Of a stretch of DNA of 44,464 nt, positions 1-8,450 are shown in pieces. Position 1 is the first letter of the stretch; each line of letters starts with the position of its first letter. A program made the translations under genes and the position numbers. The DNA is from Propionibacteriaceae bacterium (GTDB lineage: Bacteria > Actinomycetota > Actinomycetes > Propionibacteriales > Propionibacteriaceae): positions 1 to 44,464 of the forward strand of contig JAFKJK010000030.1 in assembly GCA_017306015.1 (NCBI GenBank), written 5' to 3'. The notes below the pieces were generated by a model. The model ran no database searches and was not told the origin of the DNA. It was given only the letters and a program-made list of their open reading frames with translations.

Positions 1-106
1 TACCTGTCCCCGACGGTTCACGTGAACGAAAGTACCTGTCCCCGACGGTTCAGGTGAACGAAAGTACCTGTCCCCGACGGTTCAACCCCGACGGTTCATC
101 CCGGGG
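1..106. repeat. Tandem GGGGACAG-family repeats, subtype A
   Basis: Two 32-bp units (1-32 and 33-64) differ by one base, followed by a truncated third unit (65-85) and a further fragment of its end (about 87-100). On the opposite strand each unit reads GAACCGTCGGGGACAGGTAC followed by TTTCGTTCAC. The ends (GTGAAC/GTTCAC) are inverted repeats, so each unit can fold as a stem-loop. The block begins at the window edge and may continue outside it. It lies directly after the argS stop codon. The same core occurs at 21953-22016, 27872-28076 and inside ileS at 41206-41386. Confidence 0.9.
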
Positions 107-1741
107 CTACATCCGCTCGGGTGCTTCGATCCCGAGCAGGTCCAGGCCGGACGCCAGGACCTTGCGGGTGGCAGCGCACAGGGCCAGCCGGGACGCCCGG
201 ACGTCGCCGTCGCTCTTCAGCACCGGGCACTGCTCGTAGAAGACGCTCAGCGCGCTGGCGAGCTCGTACAGGTAGCCGCACAGGCGGTGCGGCTGCAGGG
301 TCGCACCGACGGCGTCCACGACCTCGCCGAAGCGGCTCAGCAGCAGCGCGACGTTCTGCTCCGCCGGCTCGGCCAGGACGGTGATCGTGTCGTAGGAGAT
401 CCCCTCGGCCTCCGCCTTGCGCAGGATCTGGTTGGCCCGAGCGTGGGCGTACTGCAGGTACGGTCCGGTGTCGCCGGTGGTGGCGACCATCCGCTCGACG
501 TCGAAGCTGTAGTCCTTCTGCAGCCCGGACGACAGGTCGGCGTACTTGATCGCGGCGAGCGCGATCGCCGGCGCTGCGTGCTCCTCGGCCTCGTCGAGCA
601 GTGAGTTCAAGGTGACGGCGGTGCCCTCCCGGGTGGAGAACTTCTTGCCGTCCGCCCCGAGCACCTGGCCGAAGCCGACGAACTCCGCCGCCACGTCGTC
701 GGGCAGGTAGCCGGCGCGACGGGCGACGGCGAACACCTGGGCGAAGTGGAACTCCTGCGGGTTTCCGACGACGTAGACCAGCCGGTTCGCGGCCAGGTCG
801 CCGACCCGGTGCCGGATCGCGGCCAGGTCGGTGCAGGTGTAGCCGTAGCCGCCGGCAGCGTTGCGGATGATCGCCGGGGTCGTGCTGCCCTCGACGAAGA
901 CCACCAGTGCGCCGTCGTCGACGACCGCGATCCCCCGGTCCTCCAGGTCGGCAGCGACGACCGGCAGGTCGGCGTTGTAGATCGACTCGCCGGCCAGGTC
1001 GGCGTCGGTGAGCAGCACGTTCATCCGGGCGTAGGTGGCGTTGAAGCCGGCCAGCGAGACGTCGATCAACTGCTGCCAGATCCGCCGGGTCTCGGCGTCT
1101 CCCGCCTGCAGCTTGACGACCCGCTCACGCGCCCGGTCGGCGAACTCCTCGGAGCTCTTCAGGCGGGCGTTCGCCCGCTGGTACAGCGCCTCCGCGCCGG
1201 CCAGGTCGAGCGCGGACGCGTCCAGCTGCTCGTCGAGGATCTCCTCGACCAGCATGCCGAACTGCCGTCCCCAGTCGCCGATGTGGTTCTGCGGGATGGC
1301 CGTGTGGCCCTGCGCACGCAGGACGCGGGTGAAGCAGTCGCCGATGATCGTCGAGCGCAGGTGGCCGACGTGCATCTGCTTGGCCACGTTCGGGGACGAG
1401 TAGTCGACCACGACGGTGGCCGGCGTCTCCGCGAGGCTGATCCCGGCGCGCGGGTCGGCGAGCACCTCGGACGCGACCCGCGCCAGCACGTCGGAGCGGA
1501 TCCGAAGGTTGATGAACCCGGGCCCGGCCACCTCCAGCGGCTCGCACAGGTCGGCGAGGTCGATCCGTCCCACCAGCTCGGCGGCCACCTCTCGGGGAGG
1601 ACGCCCCGAGCTGTTCGCCAGCCGCAACGCCACGTTCGTCTGGTAGTGGCCGAACTGGGGACGGGTGGCCGGGCGCAACTCCGCGTCGATTCCGGCTACG
1701 GCTTCGACGCGGGCGCTCAACTCAGACGGTAGGGACAGCAC
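107..1741 (-). CDS. argS: Arginyl-tRNA synthetase
   Basis: Charges tRNA-Arg with arginine in the cytoplasm (class I synthetase). The 544-residue length is normal for bacterial ArgRS. The N-terminal tRNA-binding domain occupies about residues 1-85. The HIGH-type signature is HVGH at 124-127, inside SSPNVAKQMHVGHLRST, and the KMSKS-equivalent loop reads GKKFSTREG, as is usual for ArgRS. The C-terminal DALR anticodon-binding domain ends with the family-typical ...APERM. The protein looks complete and ends just before the repeat block at the window start. It is the last gene of a long minus-strand run, separated from the upstream secreted phosphodiesterase by 46 bp, with no clear terminator between them. 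Nothing in the sequence suggests a functional link to the neighbouring cell-wall genes. Confidence 0.97.
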   Translation of the reverse strand: MLSLPSELSARVEAVAGIDAELRPATRPQFGHYQTNVALRLANSSGRPPREVAAELVGRIDLADLCEPLEVAGPGFINLRIRSDVLARVASEVLADPRAGISLAETPATVVVDYSSPNVAKQMHVGHLRSTIIGDCFTRVLRAQGHTAIPQNHIGDWGRQFGMLVEEILDEQLDASALDLAGAEALYQRANARLKSSEEFADRARERVVKLQAGDAETRRIWQQLIDVSLAGFNATYARMNVLLTDADLAGESIYNADLPVVAADLEDRGIAVVDDGALVVFVEGSTTPAIIRNAAGGYGYTCTDLAAIRHRVGDLAANRLVYVVGNPQEFHFAQVFAVARRAGYLPDDVAAEFVGFGQVLGADGKKFSTREGTAVTLNSLLDEAEEHAAPAIALAAIKYADLSSGLQKDYSFDVERMVATTGDTGPYLQYAHARANQILRKAEAEGISYDTITVLAEPAEQNVALLLSRFGEVVDAVGATLQPHRLCGYLYELASALSVFYEQCPVLKSDGDVRASRLALCAATRKVLASGLDLLGIEAPERM

Positions 1742-1787
1742 GACGTCGATTCTCCCACGCGCCGCAGCGGTCCCTCCGACCGGCGGC

Positions 1788-3059
1788 TCAGCCCGGAATC
1801 AGGATCGTCGCCCGCACCATGTTGTGGTCGGACGGCGGCGGCCCGATGAACTTGCCGGAGGAGTTGATCTTCACCACCATCTCGTACTCCAGCGTGGTGA
1901 CCGACTTCGAGACCCAGACGTAGTCGATGTGGGTGCCGAGCGGCCAGGGGTGCGACTTGGGCGCCGACTTGTAGTGGTTGCTCGAGTCGAACTGGGTGTT
2001 GATCCGGATCGGCACGGTCGGATTGCCCGTCCCCTTCTGCCGGTCGGTGTTGTCGAGCGGGTCGACCAGCCCGGAGGCCTTGTAGACGCGGTAGGGGGCG
2101 TTGGTGGGGCAGTGGAACTTGTGGGCGTTCATGTCTCCGACGAGCACGGACGGCAGGCCGCCGGCCTTCGCCTTGACGGTGGCGGCGACCTGGCCCGCCT
2201 CCTTCTTGCGCAGCTTGTACAGCTTGGACGCCTTGCCCGAGCAGTTCGTCGTCGAGCTGACCACCGGCCCCGCGATCAGGTGGGTGTTGGCGAACAGGAA
2301 CTGGCGTCCGGTCGCGTTCTGCTTGAACACCGTCCAGACCACCCACCGGTCGGGCTTGTGATTGCTGGCCAGTTCCCGGACGCCGGACCTGACGACCGTG
2401 ACCTGGGCTGCGTCGTAGGCGATCCTGGTGCCGTCGGTGTCGGCGGTCTTCACGATCCGCCAGTCCCCGCCCAGCAGGTTCACGACGTCCTGGTACTGGG
2501 TGGCACCGCCGGCGACCTTCCAGTGCTCGGCCTCCTGCAGCCCGAGGACGGCCAGGTTCTCGGCCTTGATCGCGTTGGCGAGCAGCTTGCGGCGCACCTT
2601 CCACGCCTTGCCCTTGCCCTGCTTGCGGACGCTGCGGATGTTGTAGGTGGCCACGCGCAGCGGGGACGCGTCCGCGTCCGCCGGGGTGGCGGTGCGGGCC
2701 GAGGCCGGGCTGGTGAAACCGGACAGCGAGGCGCCGGACAGGCTGACGGCCTCGACCCGGACGTAGTACCGGGTGTCCGGAAGCAGGCCGCTGATCAGCG
2801 CGCCGTTGCCCTCGACGACCACGCTGCGGGAGTTCGTCATCCCCGGCATCATCGAGTACTGCACGCGGTACTTGCGCAGCGCCCGGGACGCCGTCCAGGT
2901 GACCTGCAGGGTGTCGGCACCGGCAGCGGATGCCTTCACCGAGACCCCGGACGGCTGGGACGCGGCGATCGCGGTCTCGGCGGGCAGCACGCCGGCCACC
3001 GGCACGGCGAGCGCCAGCACGCTCAGAACGGTCACCAGACGCTTCGACGCTCGCACCAC
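1788..3059 (-). CDS. Secreted FN3 + endonuclease/exonuclease/phosphatase-family protein
   Basis: Predicted exported phosphodiesterase of the DNase I/EEP fold. Residues 1-33 look like a signal peptide (basic start, hydrophobic run VTVLSVLALAVPVAGVLPA). A fibronectin type III domain covers about 37-125. The EEP domain covers about 133-423 with the expected metal and catalytic residues: N140 (ATYNIR), E176 (LQEAE), H260 (NTH), D309/N311 (GDMNAHK) and D411-H412 (PSDHN). Start is GTG at 3059, preceded by TAGGAG; a second GTG is the next codon. It is a paralogue of the next gene upstream (3137-4543), with the same architecture. Substrate is unknown: DNA, or phosphodiester polymers of the wall given the neighbouring teichoic-acid-type genes (inference). 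Confidence 0.88.
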   Translation of the reverse strand: MVRASKRLVTVLSVLALAVPVAGVLPAETAIAASQPSGVSVKASAAGADTLQVTWTASRALRKYRVQYSMMPGMTNSRSVVVEGNGALISGLLPDTRYYVRVEAVSLSGASLSGFTSPASARTATPADADASPLRVATYNIRSVRKQGKGKAWKVRRKLLANAIKAENLAVLGLQEAEHWKVAGGATQYQDVVNLLGGDWRIVKTADTDGTRIAYDAAQVTVVRSGVRELASNHKPDRWVVWTVFKQNATGRQFLFANTHLIAGPVVSSTTNCSGKASKLYKLRKKEAGQVAATVKAKAGGLPSVLVGDMNAHKFHCPTNAPYRVYKASGLVDPLDNTDRQKGTGNPTVPIRINTQFDSSNHYKSAPKSHPWPLGTHIDYVWVSKSVTTLEYEMVVKINSSGKFIGPPPSDHNMVRATILIPG

Positions 3060-3136
3060 AGGTCTCCTACCAGCCGTCTCCGTGCCCCCCGGAAGCCGTT
3101 AGCTTAACGCAAGCTGAGGATTTCTTACCAGGGGGT

Positions 3137-4543
3137 TCAGGAACGGGGGACGAGGATGCTGGCGCGCAGCATGTTGTGGTCCGACGGGACGGTGCCGACG
3201 AAGCGGCCGGTGACCGGGTCGATGTCGACGACCGTCTCGTACTCGAGCGTCGTCACCGACCTCGACACCATGATGTAGTCGACGTTGATGCCGTTGATCC
3301 AGCCCTCGTCGTCCGGCTTGGCCGCGAAGTTGTTCCACGAGTTGAACTCGGTGTGGATGCGGACCTCGGTGGTCGGCTTCACCGCCGTCCGCGACTTGTA
3401 CGTGTTGCCGAGCGGATCGACCAGGCCGGCGGCCCGGTAGCTGTCGTACGGCGCGTTGGCCGGGTCCCGCCACTTGTGGGAGTTCATGTCGCCGGTCAGC
3501 ACCACCGGCAGCCCCGGGTTGTTGGCGGCGATCGTGGCCAGCACCTGGTCCGCCTGGGTCTTGCGCAGGGCGTAGTAGACCAGGCCGGGATCGTCCTTGT
3601 ACTTGTCCTCCAGGTGCGCGTTGATGAAGAAGAAGCTGCGTCCCGTGCTCACCTGGGTGAAGATCGCCCAGACCGCGTACCGGGGCGCGATGTCGTCGGT
3701 GAGGCGGACGGAGCCGCGCTTGACCAGCGTCACGGTGTCGGAGTTGTAGATGATCCGGATGCCGGCGCTGTACCCCGGAGCGGCTGCCGTGGTGCCCGAG
3801 CACAGCGAGTCGTCCGATTCGGTCGCGACCCCGCAGCCCTCGGCCGTGCTCAGACCGCTGGTGATCCGGTAGCTGCCCCCGAGCAGGCCCAGCAGGTCCT
3901 CGTACTGGTGGACGGTGGTCCCGTCGACGCTGATCCGGGTGTACTCGGCCTCCTGCAGGCCGACCACGTCGATGCCCTTGGCCTTGATCTGGCCGGCGAC
4001 AGCCGTCCTGCGGTTCGCCCAGGAACGCGTCCCGCTGTCGAGGGTGGCGTTGCGGACGTTGAAGCTGGCGACCTGCAACGGCCTCGCCCCGGGGTCGGCG
4101 GGCGTGGCCGTCCGGCCGGAGACGACCTTGGAGTATGCACTGGCCGCCGCCCCGCCCACCCCGAGCACCCGCACCCGGAAGTAGTAGGTCGTCCTCTGTT
4201 TGAGCCCGGAGACCGCCGCGGACGGACCGGGCACCACCAGCGTCCTGGCCTTGGTCATCTTCTTGCTGGTCGAGTACTGCACCCGGTAGCGCAGCCCCGA
4301 GCCGCGGAAGCTCCAGGTCAGGGCGATCGTCCCCGCGCCGGCCGCCGACGCCTTCGCCTTCAGCGCGGACGGCGCGGCGTACGTCTTCGCCTTGGCCTTG
4401 GCCGACGGCGTGGTCAGCGCGAGCGCGCGGGGAATCGGGGAGGGTGCGGCTTCCGCGGCCGGCGTCGCGCTCGCCAGCGTGCCGGCAAGAGCGATGACGA
4501 CGGCGCCACACCAAGCGGCGCCGAGACGCCTGTTGAAGCGCAT
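3137..4543 (-). CDS. Secreted FN3 + endonuclease/exonuclease/phosphatase-family protein (paralogue)
   Basis: Second exported EEP-fold protein, about 468 residues. It has a signal peptide (RLGAAWCGAVVIALAGTLAS), an FN3 domain at roughly residues 60-150, then the EEP domain with FNVRN, GLQEAEY, NAHLED, LTGDMNSHKW and PSDHNM motifs, so the catalytic set is intact. ATG at 4543 is preferred because GAGGT lies 8 bases upstream; a GTG 15 bases earlier is possible. Compared with its paralogue at 1788-3059 it has an extra loop containing two cysteines (AEGCGVATESDDSLC), which may form a disulfide after export. The 77-bp gap to the downstream paralogue is AT-richer than the surroundings and could hold a promoter. 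The pair is probably a local gene duplication. Confidence 0.88.
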   Translation of the reverse strand: MRFNRRLGAAWCGAVVIALAGTLASATPAAEAAPSPIPRALALTTPSAKAKAKTYAAPSALKAKASAAGAGTIALTWSFRGSGLRYRVQYSTSKKMTKARTLVVPGPSAAVSGLKQRTTYYFRVRVLGVGGAAASAYSKVVSGRTATPADPGARPLQVASFNVRNATLDSGTRSWANRRTAVAGQIKAKGIDVVGLQEAEYTRISVDGTTVHQYEDLLGLLGGSYRITSGLSTAEGCGVATESDDSLCSGTTAAAPGYSAGIRIIYNSDTVTLVKRGSVRLTDDIAPRYAVWAIFTQVSTGRSFFFINAHLEDKYKDDPGLVYYALRKTQADQVLATIAANNPGLPVVLTGDMNSHKWRDPANAPYDSYRAAGLVDPLGNTYKSRTAVKPTTEVRIHTEFNSWNNFAAKPDDEGWINGINVDYIMVSRSVTTLEYETVVDIDPVTGRFVGTVPSDHNMLRASILVPRS

Positions 4544-4604
4544 CGGGGAACCTCGCACGTACTCGCGGCCAGCCCCCCGCAGGCCCAGGAATTCACTGTC
4601 GGGG

Positions 4605-5954
4605 TCAGCCTAGACCGAAAACCCTGCCGTTCGTGCGGGAATCCTCGATCATCCCGGCGAGCGCGATCGACTCCTCCGGACGCAGCATGTAGCTCGTCGT
4701 CCCGCCGGAGCGGATCACCGAAGCGAATTCGCCGATCTCGTACCGCAGCCCGCCGCCGGCGAACTTGACGTAGTACCGCTCCCGCCTGCCCGGGTCCTCG
4801 AAGCGCAGCTCGAAGTAGTCGGTCAGCCACCACGGCGCCGGGACGTACAGGTAGCCCTCGGTGCCGGCGACGACCAGGTCGCCCTCCGCCTTGGCCCCGA
4901 TCCCCACCTTGGCGGTGCCGATGCCGCCCGGATAGCGCAGGTCGATCCGGGAGAAGACCTCGACCGCCGCGTCCGAGGGACGCAGCGAGGTCGCCCGCAC
5001 CTCGCTGGGCTGGGTCCCGAACAGCTTCACGAACGGCAGCAGGGCGTAGCTGGCCAGCTCGGTGATCGCTCCGCCGTCCGGGGCGTCGTGCTCGCGGCCG
5101 GGAGACAGCAGCTTGGTGAAGGTCGCGTCGATCGACACCACCCGTCCGATCGACCCACCCTGGGCGACCGCCAGCATCCGCCGGAAACCGGGGGCGTAGG
5201 CGGTCTTCAGCGCCTCCATCAGCACGACGTCGGCCGCCTGGGCTGCGGCGAACAGCTCGGTGGCCTCGGCCGCGGTCAGCGCCAACGGCTTCTCGCACAG
5301 CACGTGCCGCCCGGACGCGATCGCCTCCCGGACCTGCTCGACGTGCCGGCCGTGGGGGCTGGCGATGTAGACCGCGTCGCTGGCGTCCAGCAGCTCGTCG
5401 AAGGTGGCACAGGCCCGGTCGAGTTCATGGGCATCGGCGAACGCCTGCGCGTGCTCGGCGTTCGGGGAGTAGACGACGTCGGCGCTGACCCCGCTGACGA
5501 ACCGGCTCTCCGGCACGAACCGGGACGCGATCCGTCCCGACCCGACCACGCCGATCCTGATGGTGCCGTTGCGGACGGCGCGCAGGTCGGTGCTGGAGAT
5601 GCCCTTCGTCCGCTCCAGGTAGATCACCTGGCAGTACGGGCTCAGGTAGTCGAACTTGCCCTGCCAGTCCGAGCCGATCGCGAACACGTCGATGTCGCGG
5701 CTCTGCACGTCGTGGATCTTCTGGCCCTCGTATTCCTCGACGATGATCTCGTCGGCGAGCCCGCTGCGCCGGACGCCCTCGATCCGCTGCATCAGCCCTT
5801 CGGTGACGTTCAGCTTGCCGCGGGTGGCGTCGTAGTCCTCGCTGGTGACACCGACGGTGAGGTGGTCGCCCAGCTCCCGGGCCCGTTCCAGCAGCCTGCG
5901 ATGGCCTTCGTGGAACATGTCGAAGGTGCCGTAGGTGATTACCTTCGTGGTCAC
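4605..5954 (-). CDS. TagD-type cytidylyltransferase fused to Gfo/Idh/MocA oxidoreductase
   Basis: Two enzymes in one 449-residue chain. Residues 1-128 form a glycerol-3-phosphate cytidylyltransferase-like domain with GTFDMFHEGH (HxGH nucleotide-binding signature, residues 9-18) and RTKGISSTDLR near its end. Residues 132-449 form a Gfo/Idh/MocA NAD(P)-dependent oxidoreductase with the Rossmann motif GVVGSGRIA (135-143) and the family EKP motif (EKPLALT). The first domain would make a CDP-alditol such as CDP-glycerol; the second would oxidise or reduce a polyol or sugar, possibly supplying or modifying the precursor. Context (polymerase, reductase, IspD-like and ABC exporter genes upstream) supports wall-polymer precursor synthesis. 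The start is GTG at 5954 with a weak ribosome binding site. The exact substrate cannot be read from sequence. Confidence 0.88.
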   Translation of the reverse strand: MTTKVITYGTFDMFHEGHRRLLERARELGDHLTVGVTSEDYDATRGKLNVTEGLMQRIEGVRRSGLADEIIVEEYEGQKIHDVQSRDIDVFAIGSDWQGKFDYLSPYCQVIYLERTKGISSTDLRAVRNGTIRIGVVGSGRIASRFVPESRFVSGVSADVVYSPNAEHAQAFADAHELDRACATFDELLDASDAVYIASPHGRHVEQVREAIASGRHVLCEKPLALTAAEATELFAAAQAADVVLMEALKTAYAPGFRRMLAVAQGGSIGRVVSIDATFTKLLSPGREHDAPDGGAITELASYALLPFVKLFGTQPSEVRATSLRPSDAAVEVFSRIDLRYPGGIGTAKVGIGAKAEGDLVVAGTEGYLYVPAPWWLTDYFELRFEDPGRRERYYVKFAGGGLRYEIGEFASVIRSGGTTSYMLRPEESIALAGMIEDSRTNGRVFGLG

Positions 5955-6000
5955 GACAGCAGGGTACTAGCGGAGCGGGCGGGGTTCCGTCCGGCCGGGA

Positions 6001-7647
6001 TCACACGTCGCCGCGCGACGTCTTCTTCGTCAGCTTCGTGATCGGCACCGAGTACTTCTTGCTGCCCCACAGCTTGTTCCAGTTCGCCTTGAACTGGCTG
6101 TAGGCCAGGCTGCTGCGGACCAGGATGTTCGTCTCGTTGCTGAAGCGCAGCGCCGACTTCGTCCAGTTGCCCGAGCCGGTGAAGACCATCTTCACCTTGC
6201 GGTCGCTGCCCCACGCCCCGTTCACGATGATGAACTTGGAGTGGATGAAGTTGCTGCTGCCGACATCGCCGTTGCGGATCGGGATGTTGCCGTACTTGTA
6301 GGTGGTCTTCGCCTTCTTCGCGTCCCACTTCCGCAGGATCGGCATCACCTCGAGGTCCCACTCGCTGGACGACATCAGCACCTTGACCTCACAGCCCTGG
6401 TTCTTCAGCGTCTTCAGCCGCCGGGCGAGGTAGAGCCGCGAACTCGTCCACTGGTACATCGAGACCAGCACCTGGGTCTTGTGGCTGGAGTTCCCGTAGC
6501 CGGCGGCCGCCCCGGTGCACTTCACGTTCTCCAGGAACTTCGTGTACGGGTCGGTGGCCGGGTTGACCGTCTGGGTGGAGCTCTTGGGGTTCGAGACCGT
6601 CCACGGGAACTGGTAGGTGGTCTTGCTCACGCCGTTGTCGGCCGAGGTCTGCGCCTCGTACAGGTTGACGTTCTGGTCCTGCCACATCTGGGCGAACTTG
6701 GTGTTCAGGAAGTCGTAGGTCGTCTTGTCCCTGAGCGTGGTGTAGACGTTGTTCCAACCGTTGTTGATCTGGGTGGACGTGAAGTTGCCGGACGCCACCA
6801 TGCTCACGTACGGAACCCCGACGACCGACGAGAACGTCAGGTACTTGGAGTGCATGTACGGCCGGTAGACGACGTCCTTCACCGTCACCACGCGGACCCG
6901 GGCCTGCTTCCAGGTGTAGTCCGAGCTGCAGGAGCGGTAGCACGCCTTGAACGCGGACGGGATGCCGACGCTCGCGCCGGCGTCCAGGACCTTCTTCACC
7001 GCGATGGTGGCGCTGAAGGTCGTGCTGTGGTCGTCGGTGAGGTACTCGATGTTCACCCCGCGGCAGTACGCGCGGATGATCGACCTCGCGGCGTCCCAGC
7101 GGGTCATCGAGTACATGGCGATCCGGACCGTCTCGCCCGACTTGGCCGACCTCAGCCCGTCCAGAAGCTGCTTGACCAGCGCCACCTTGCCCGTCTTGGA
7201 GTTCGGGTCGTTGAAGATCGCGCCTTCCTTGAGCGACATCGACAGCTCGGGGGCGTCGCCGACCGCGACCGGACGGCCGAGGTAGTACAGGCTGATCTTG
7301 TTCGTCGTCTGGGCGGACGGGGTGACCAGGTCGGTCGTGTAGAGGTTGCTGCAGTACGGACGGTAGGTCGGCGCCGGCGGAGCCGGCGGGGGCGTCGGGA
7401 CCGTGGACTCGGTGGGCGCCACGTCCGCCGGGGCGACCACCCGCTGGCCGGCCGGGGACGCTGCCGCCTCCGTCGGGGACGGGGACTCCTCAGGCGTTGC
7501 CGGCGAGTCCGTCACCGAGGGGGACGCCGCCTCCGTTGCGGCCGGAGTGGCCACCGGAGTCGGGTCATCGGCGAAGGCGACCTCCGCACCGGTGATGCTC
7601 AGTGTGATCGCGAGGGCCACCCCCAGAAGCTTGCCGTGTACCCTCAC
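6001..7647 (-). CDS. Secreted phospholipase D-like protein
   Basis: Exported 548-residue protein with a signal peptide (LLGVALAITLSITGAEVAFA, about residues 7-26), a Pro/Thr/Ser/Ala-rich linker to about residue 95, and two phospholipase D-like half-domains. The HxK motifs are HSKYLTF and HSKFIIV, each followed by the downstream small-residue motif (ASGNFTS and GSGNWTK). The aspartate that usually completes HxKxxxxD is Ser in the first half and Asn in the second. The catalytic His/Lys pairs are intact, so phosphodiesterase activity is plausible. Paired cysteines (CKACYRSC-like region) suggest disulfides. GTG start at 7647. It sits between wall-polymer genes and two other secreted phosphodiesterases, so a wall-polymer or nucleic-acid substrate is possible; neither is shown. 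Confidence 0.85.
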   Translation of the reverse strand: MRVHGKLLGVALAITLSITGAEVAFADDPTPVATPAATEAASPSVTDSPATPEESPSPTEAAASPAGQRVVAPADVAPTESTVPTPPPAPPAPTYRPYCSNLYTTDLVTPSAQTTNKISLYYLGRPVAVGDAPELSMSLKEGAIFNDPNSKTGKVALVKQLLDGLRSAKSGETVRIAMYSMTRWDAARSIIRAYCRGVNIEYLTDDHSTTFSATIAVKKVLDAGASVGIPSAFKACYRSCSSDYTWKQARVRVVTVKDVVYRPYMHSKYLTFSSVVGVPYVSMVASGNFTSTQINNGWNNVYTTLRDKTTYDFLNTKFAQMWQDQNVNLYEAQTSADNGVSKTTYQFPWTVSNPKSSTQTVNPATDPYTKFLENVKCTGAAAGYGNSSHKTQVLVSMYQWTSSRLYLARRLKTLKNQGCEVKVLMSSSEWDLEVMPILRKWDAKKAKTTYKYGNIPIRNGDVGSSNFIHSKFIIVNGAWGSDRKVKMVFTGSGNWTKSALRFSNETNILVRSSLAYSQFKANWNKLWGSKKYSVPITKLTKKTSRGDV

Positions 7648-7757
7648 CGTGCCCCCAGCTCATCTCCATGAATGGCGTTCTCACCAGCCCTTGAGCCATC
7701 GACTGTAGCAGCGATTCCCGGAGACGCCGAGTCCCCCAGGACGCGATACTGCCCTCG

Positions 7758-8450
7758 TCAGCCCCTGCCGGCCTCGTCGACCTGGGCGATGAAAGCCCTG
7801 ACCAGGGCACCCTCGTCGGTGTCGGCGGAGACCAGGCTGTAGGCGATGACATTGCCGTAGACAACCGTCACCTGGTAGTTGAGGTCGGGATCCTTGCTGG
7901 TCCACCACAGCGCCGAGCCGACCGTTCCGTCCGCGACGACACTGACCCCGTTCTCGGGGCTGTAGCGGGCCTGTTCGGCGAGGCAGGCGCGGTTCAGCCG
8001 GTACAGCTCGGCGGCGGCGGCGATCGTGCTGTAGCGCTGCATCACCGCACCCATGTCGTCGTCCGCCGCCTGCTCGAGCAGCGTCTTCCCGGCCGCCTGG
8101 TACATCTTCACGCAGGACTTCGCCTCGCTCTGCTCCTCGCCCTCGGCGCCCTCGGAGTCGGGATCGCCCTCCTCGTCGATGCTGACCGGCTTGAGGTTGG
8201 CACCAATGGTGCCCAGCTTGCCGGTGGAGATCAGGGCGGCGAACTGGGACTTGGTCAGCGCCGGGCCCGGCTCGGCGGACGGCGTCGGTGAAGGAGAGGG
8301 GCTGGCGGAGACGGTCACGGTGGCCGACGGCGTCGGTGAGCCGCTCGGCACCGGCGGCGACGGAGTGGGCGCCGGGGCGCACGCCACCAGCACCACCACG
8401 GCCGAGGTCGCCGCGACGGTGACGAGGGTCGCCCGCCAGGCCAGGTTCAC
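7758..8450 (-). CDS. Putative lipoprotein of unknown function
   Basis: About 230 residues, GTG start at 8450 overlapping the stop of the upstream polymerase gene as GTGA, so translation is probably coupled. The N-terminus is a lipoprotein signal: hydrophobic stretch LVTVAATSAVVVLVACAPAP with lipobox LVAC and a candidate lipidated Cys near residue 24. A Pro/Ser/Thr-rich linker follows to about residue 65, then an acidic stretch and a soluble domain of about 150 residues with two cysteines. No family was recognised. The coupling to a polymerase gene suggests a surface role connected with wall-polymer assembly (inference). Longer upstream readings in this frame overlap the polymerase gene and are not credible. 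Confidence 0.75.
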   Translation of the reverse strand: MNLAWRATLVTVAATSAVVVLVACAPAPTPSPPVPSGSPTPSATVTVSASPSPSPTPSAEPGPALTKSQFAALISTGKLGTIGANLKPVSIDEEGDPDSEGAEGEEQSEAKSCVKMYQAAGKTLLEQAADDDMGAVMQRYSTIAAAAELYRLNRACLAEQARYSPENGVSVVADGTVGSALWWTSKDPDLNYQVTVVYGNVIAYSLVSADTDEGALVRAFIAQVDEAGRG

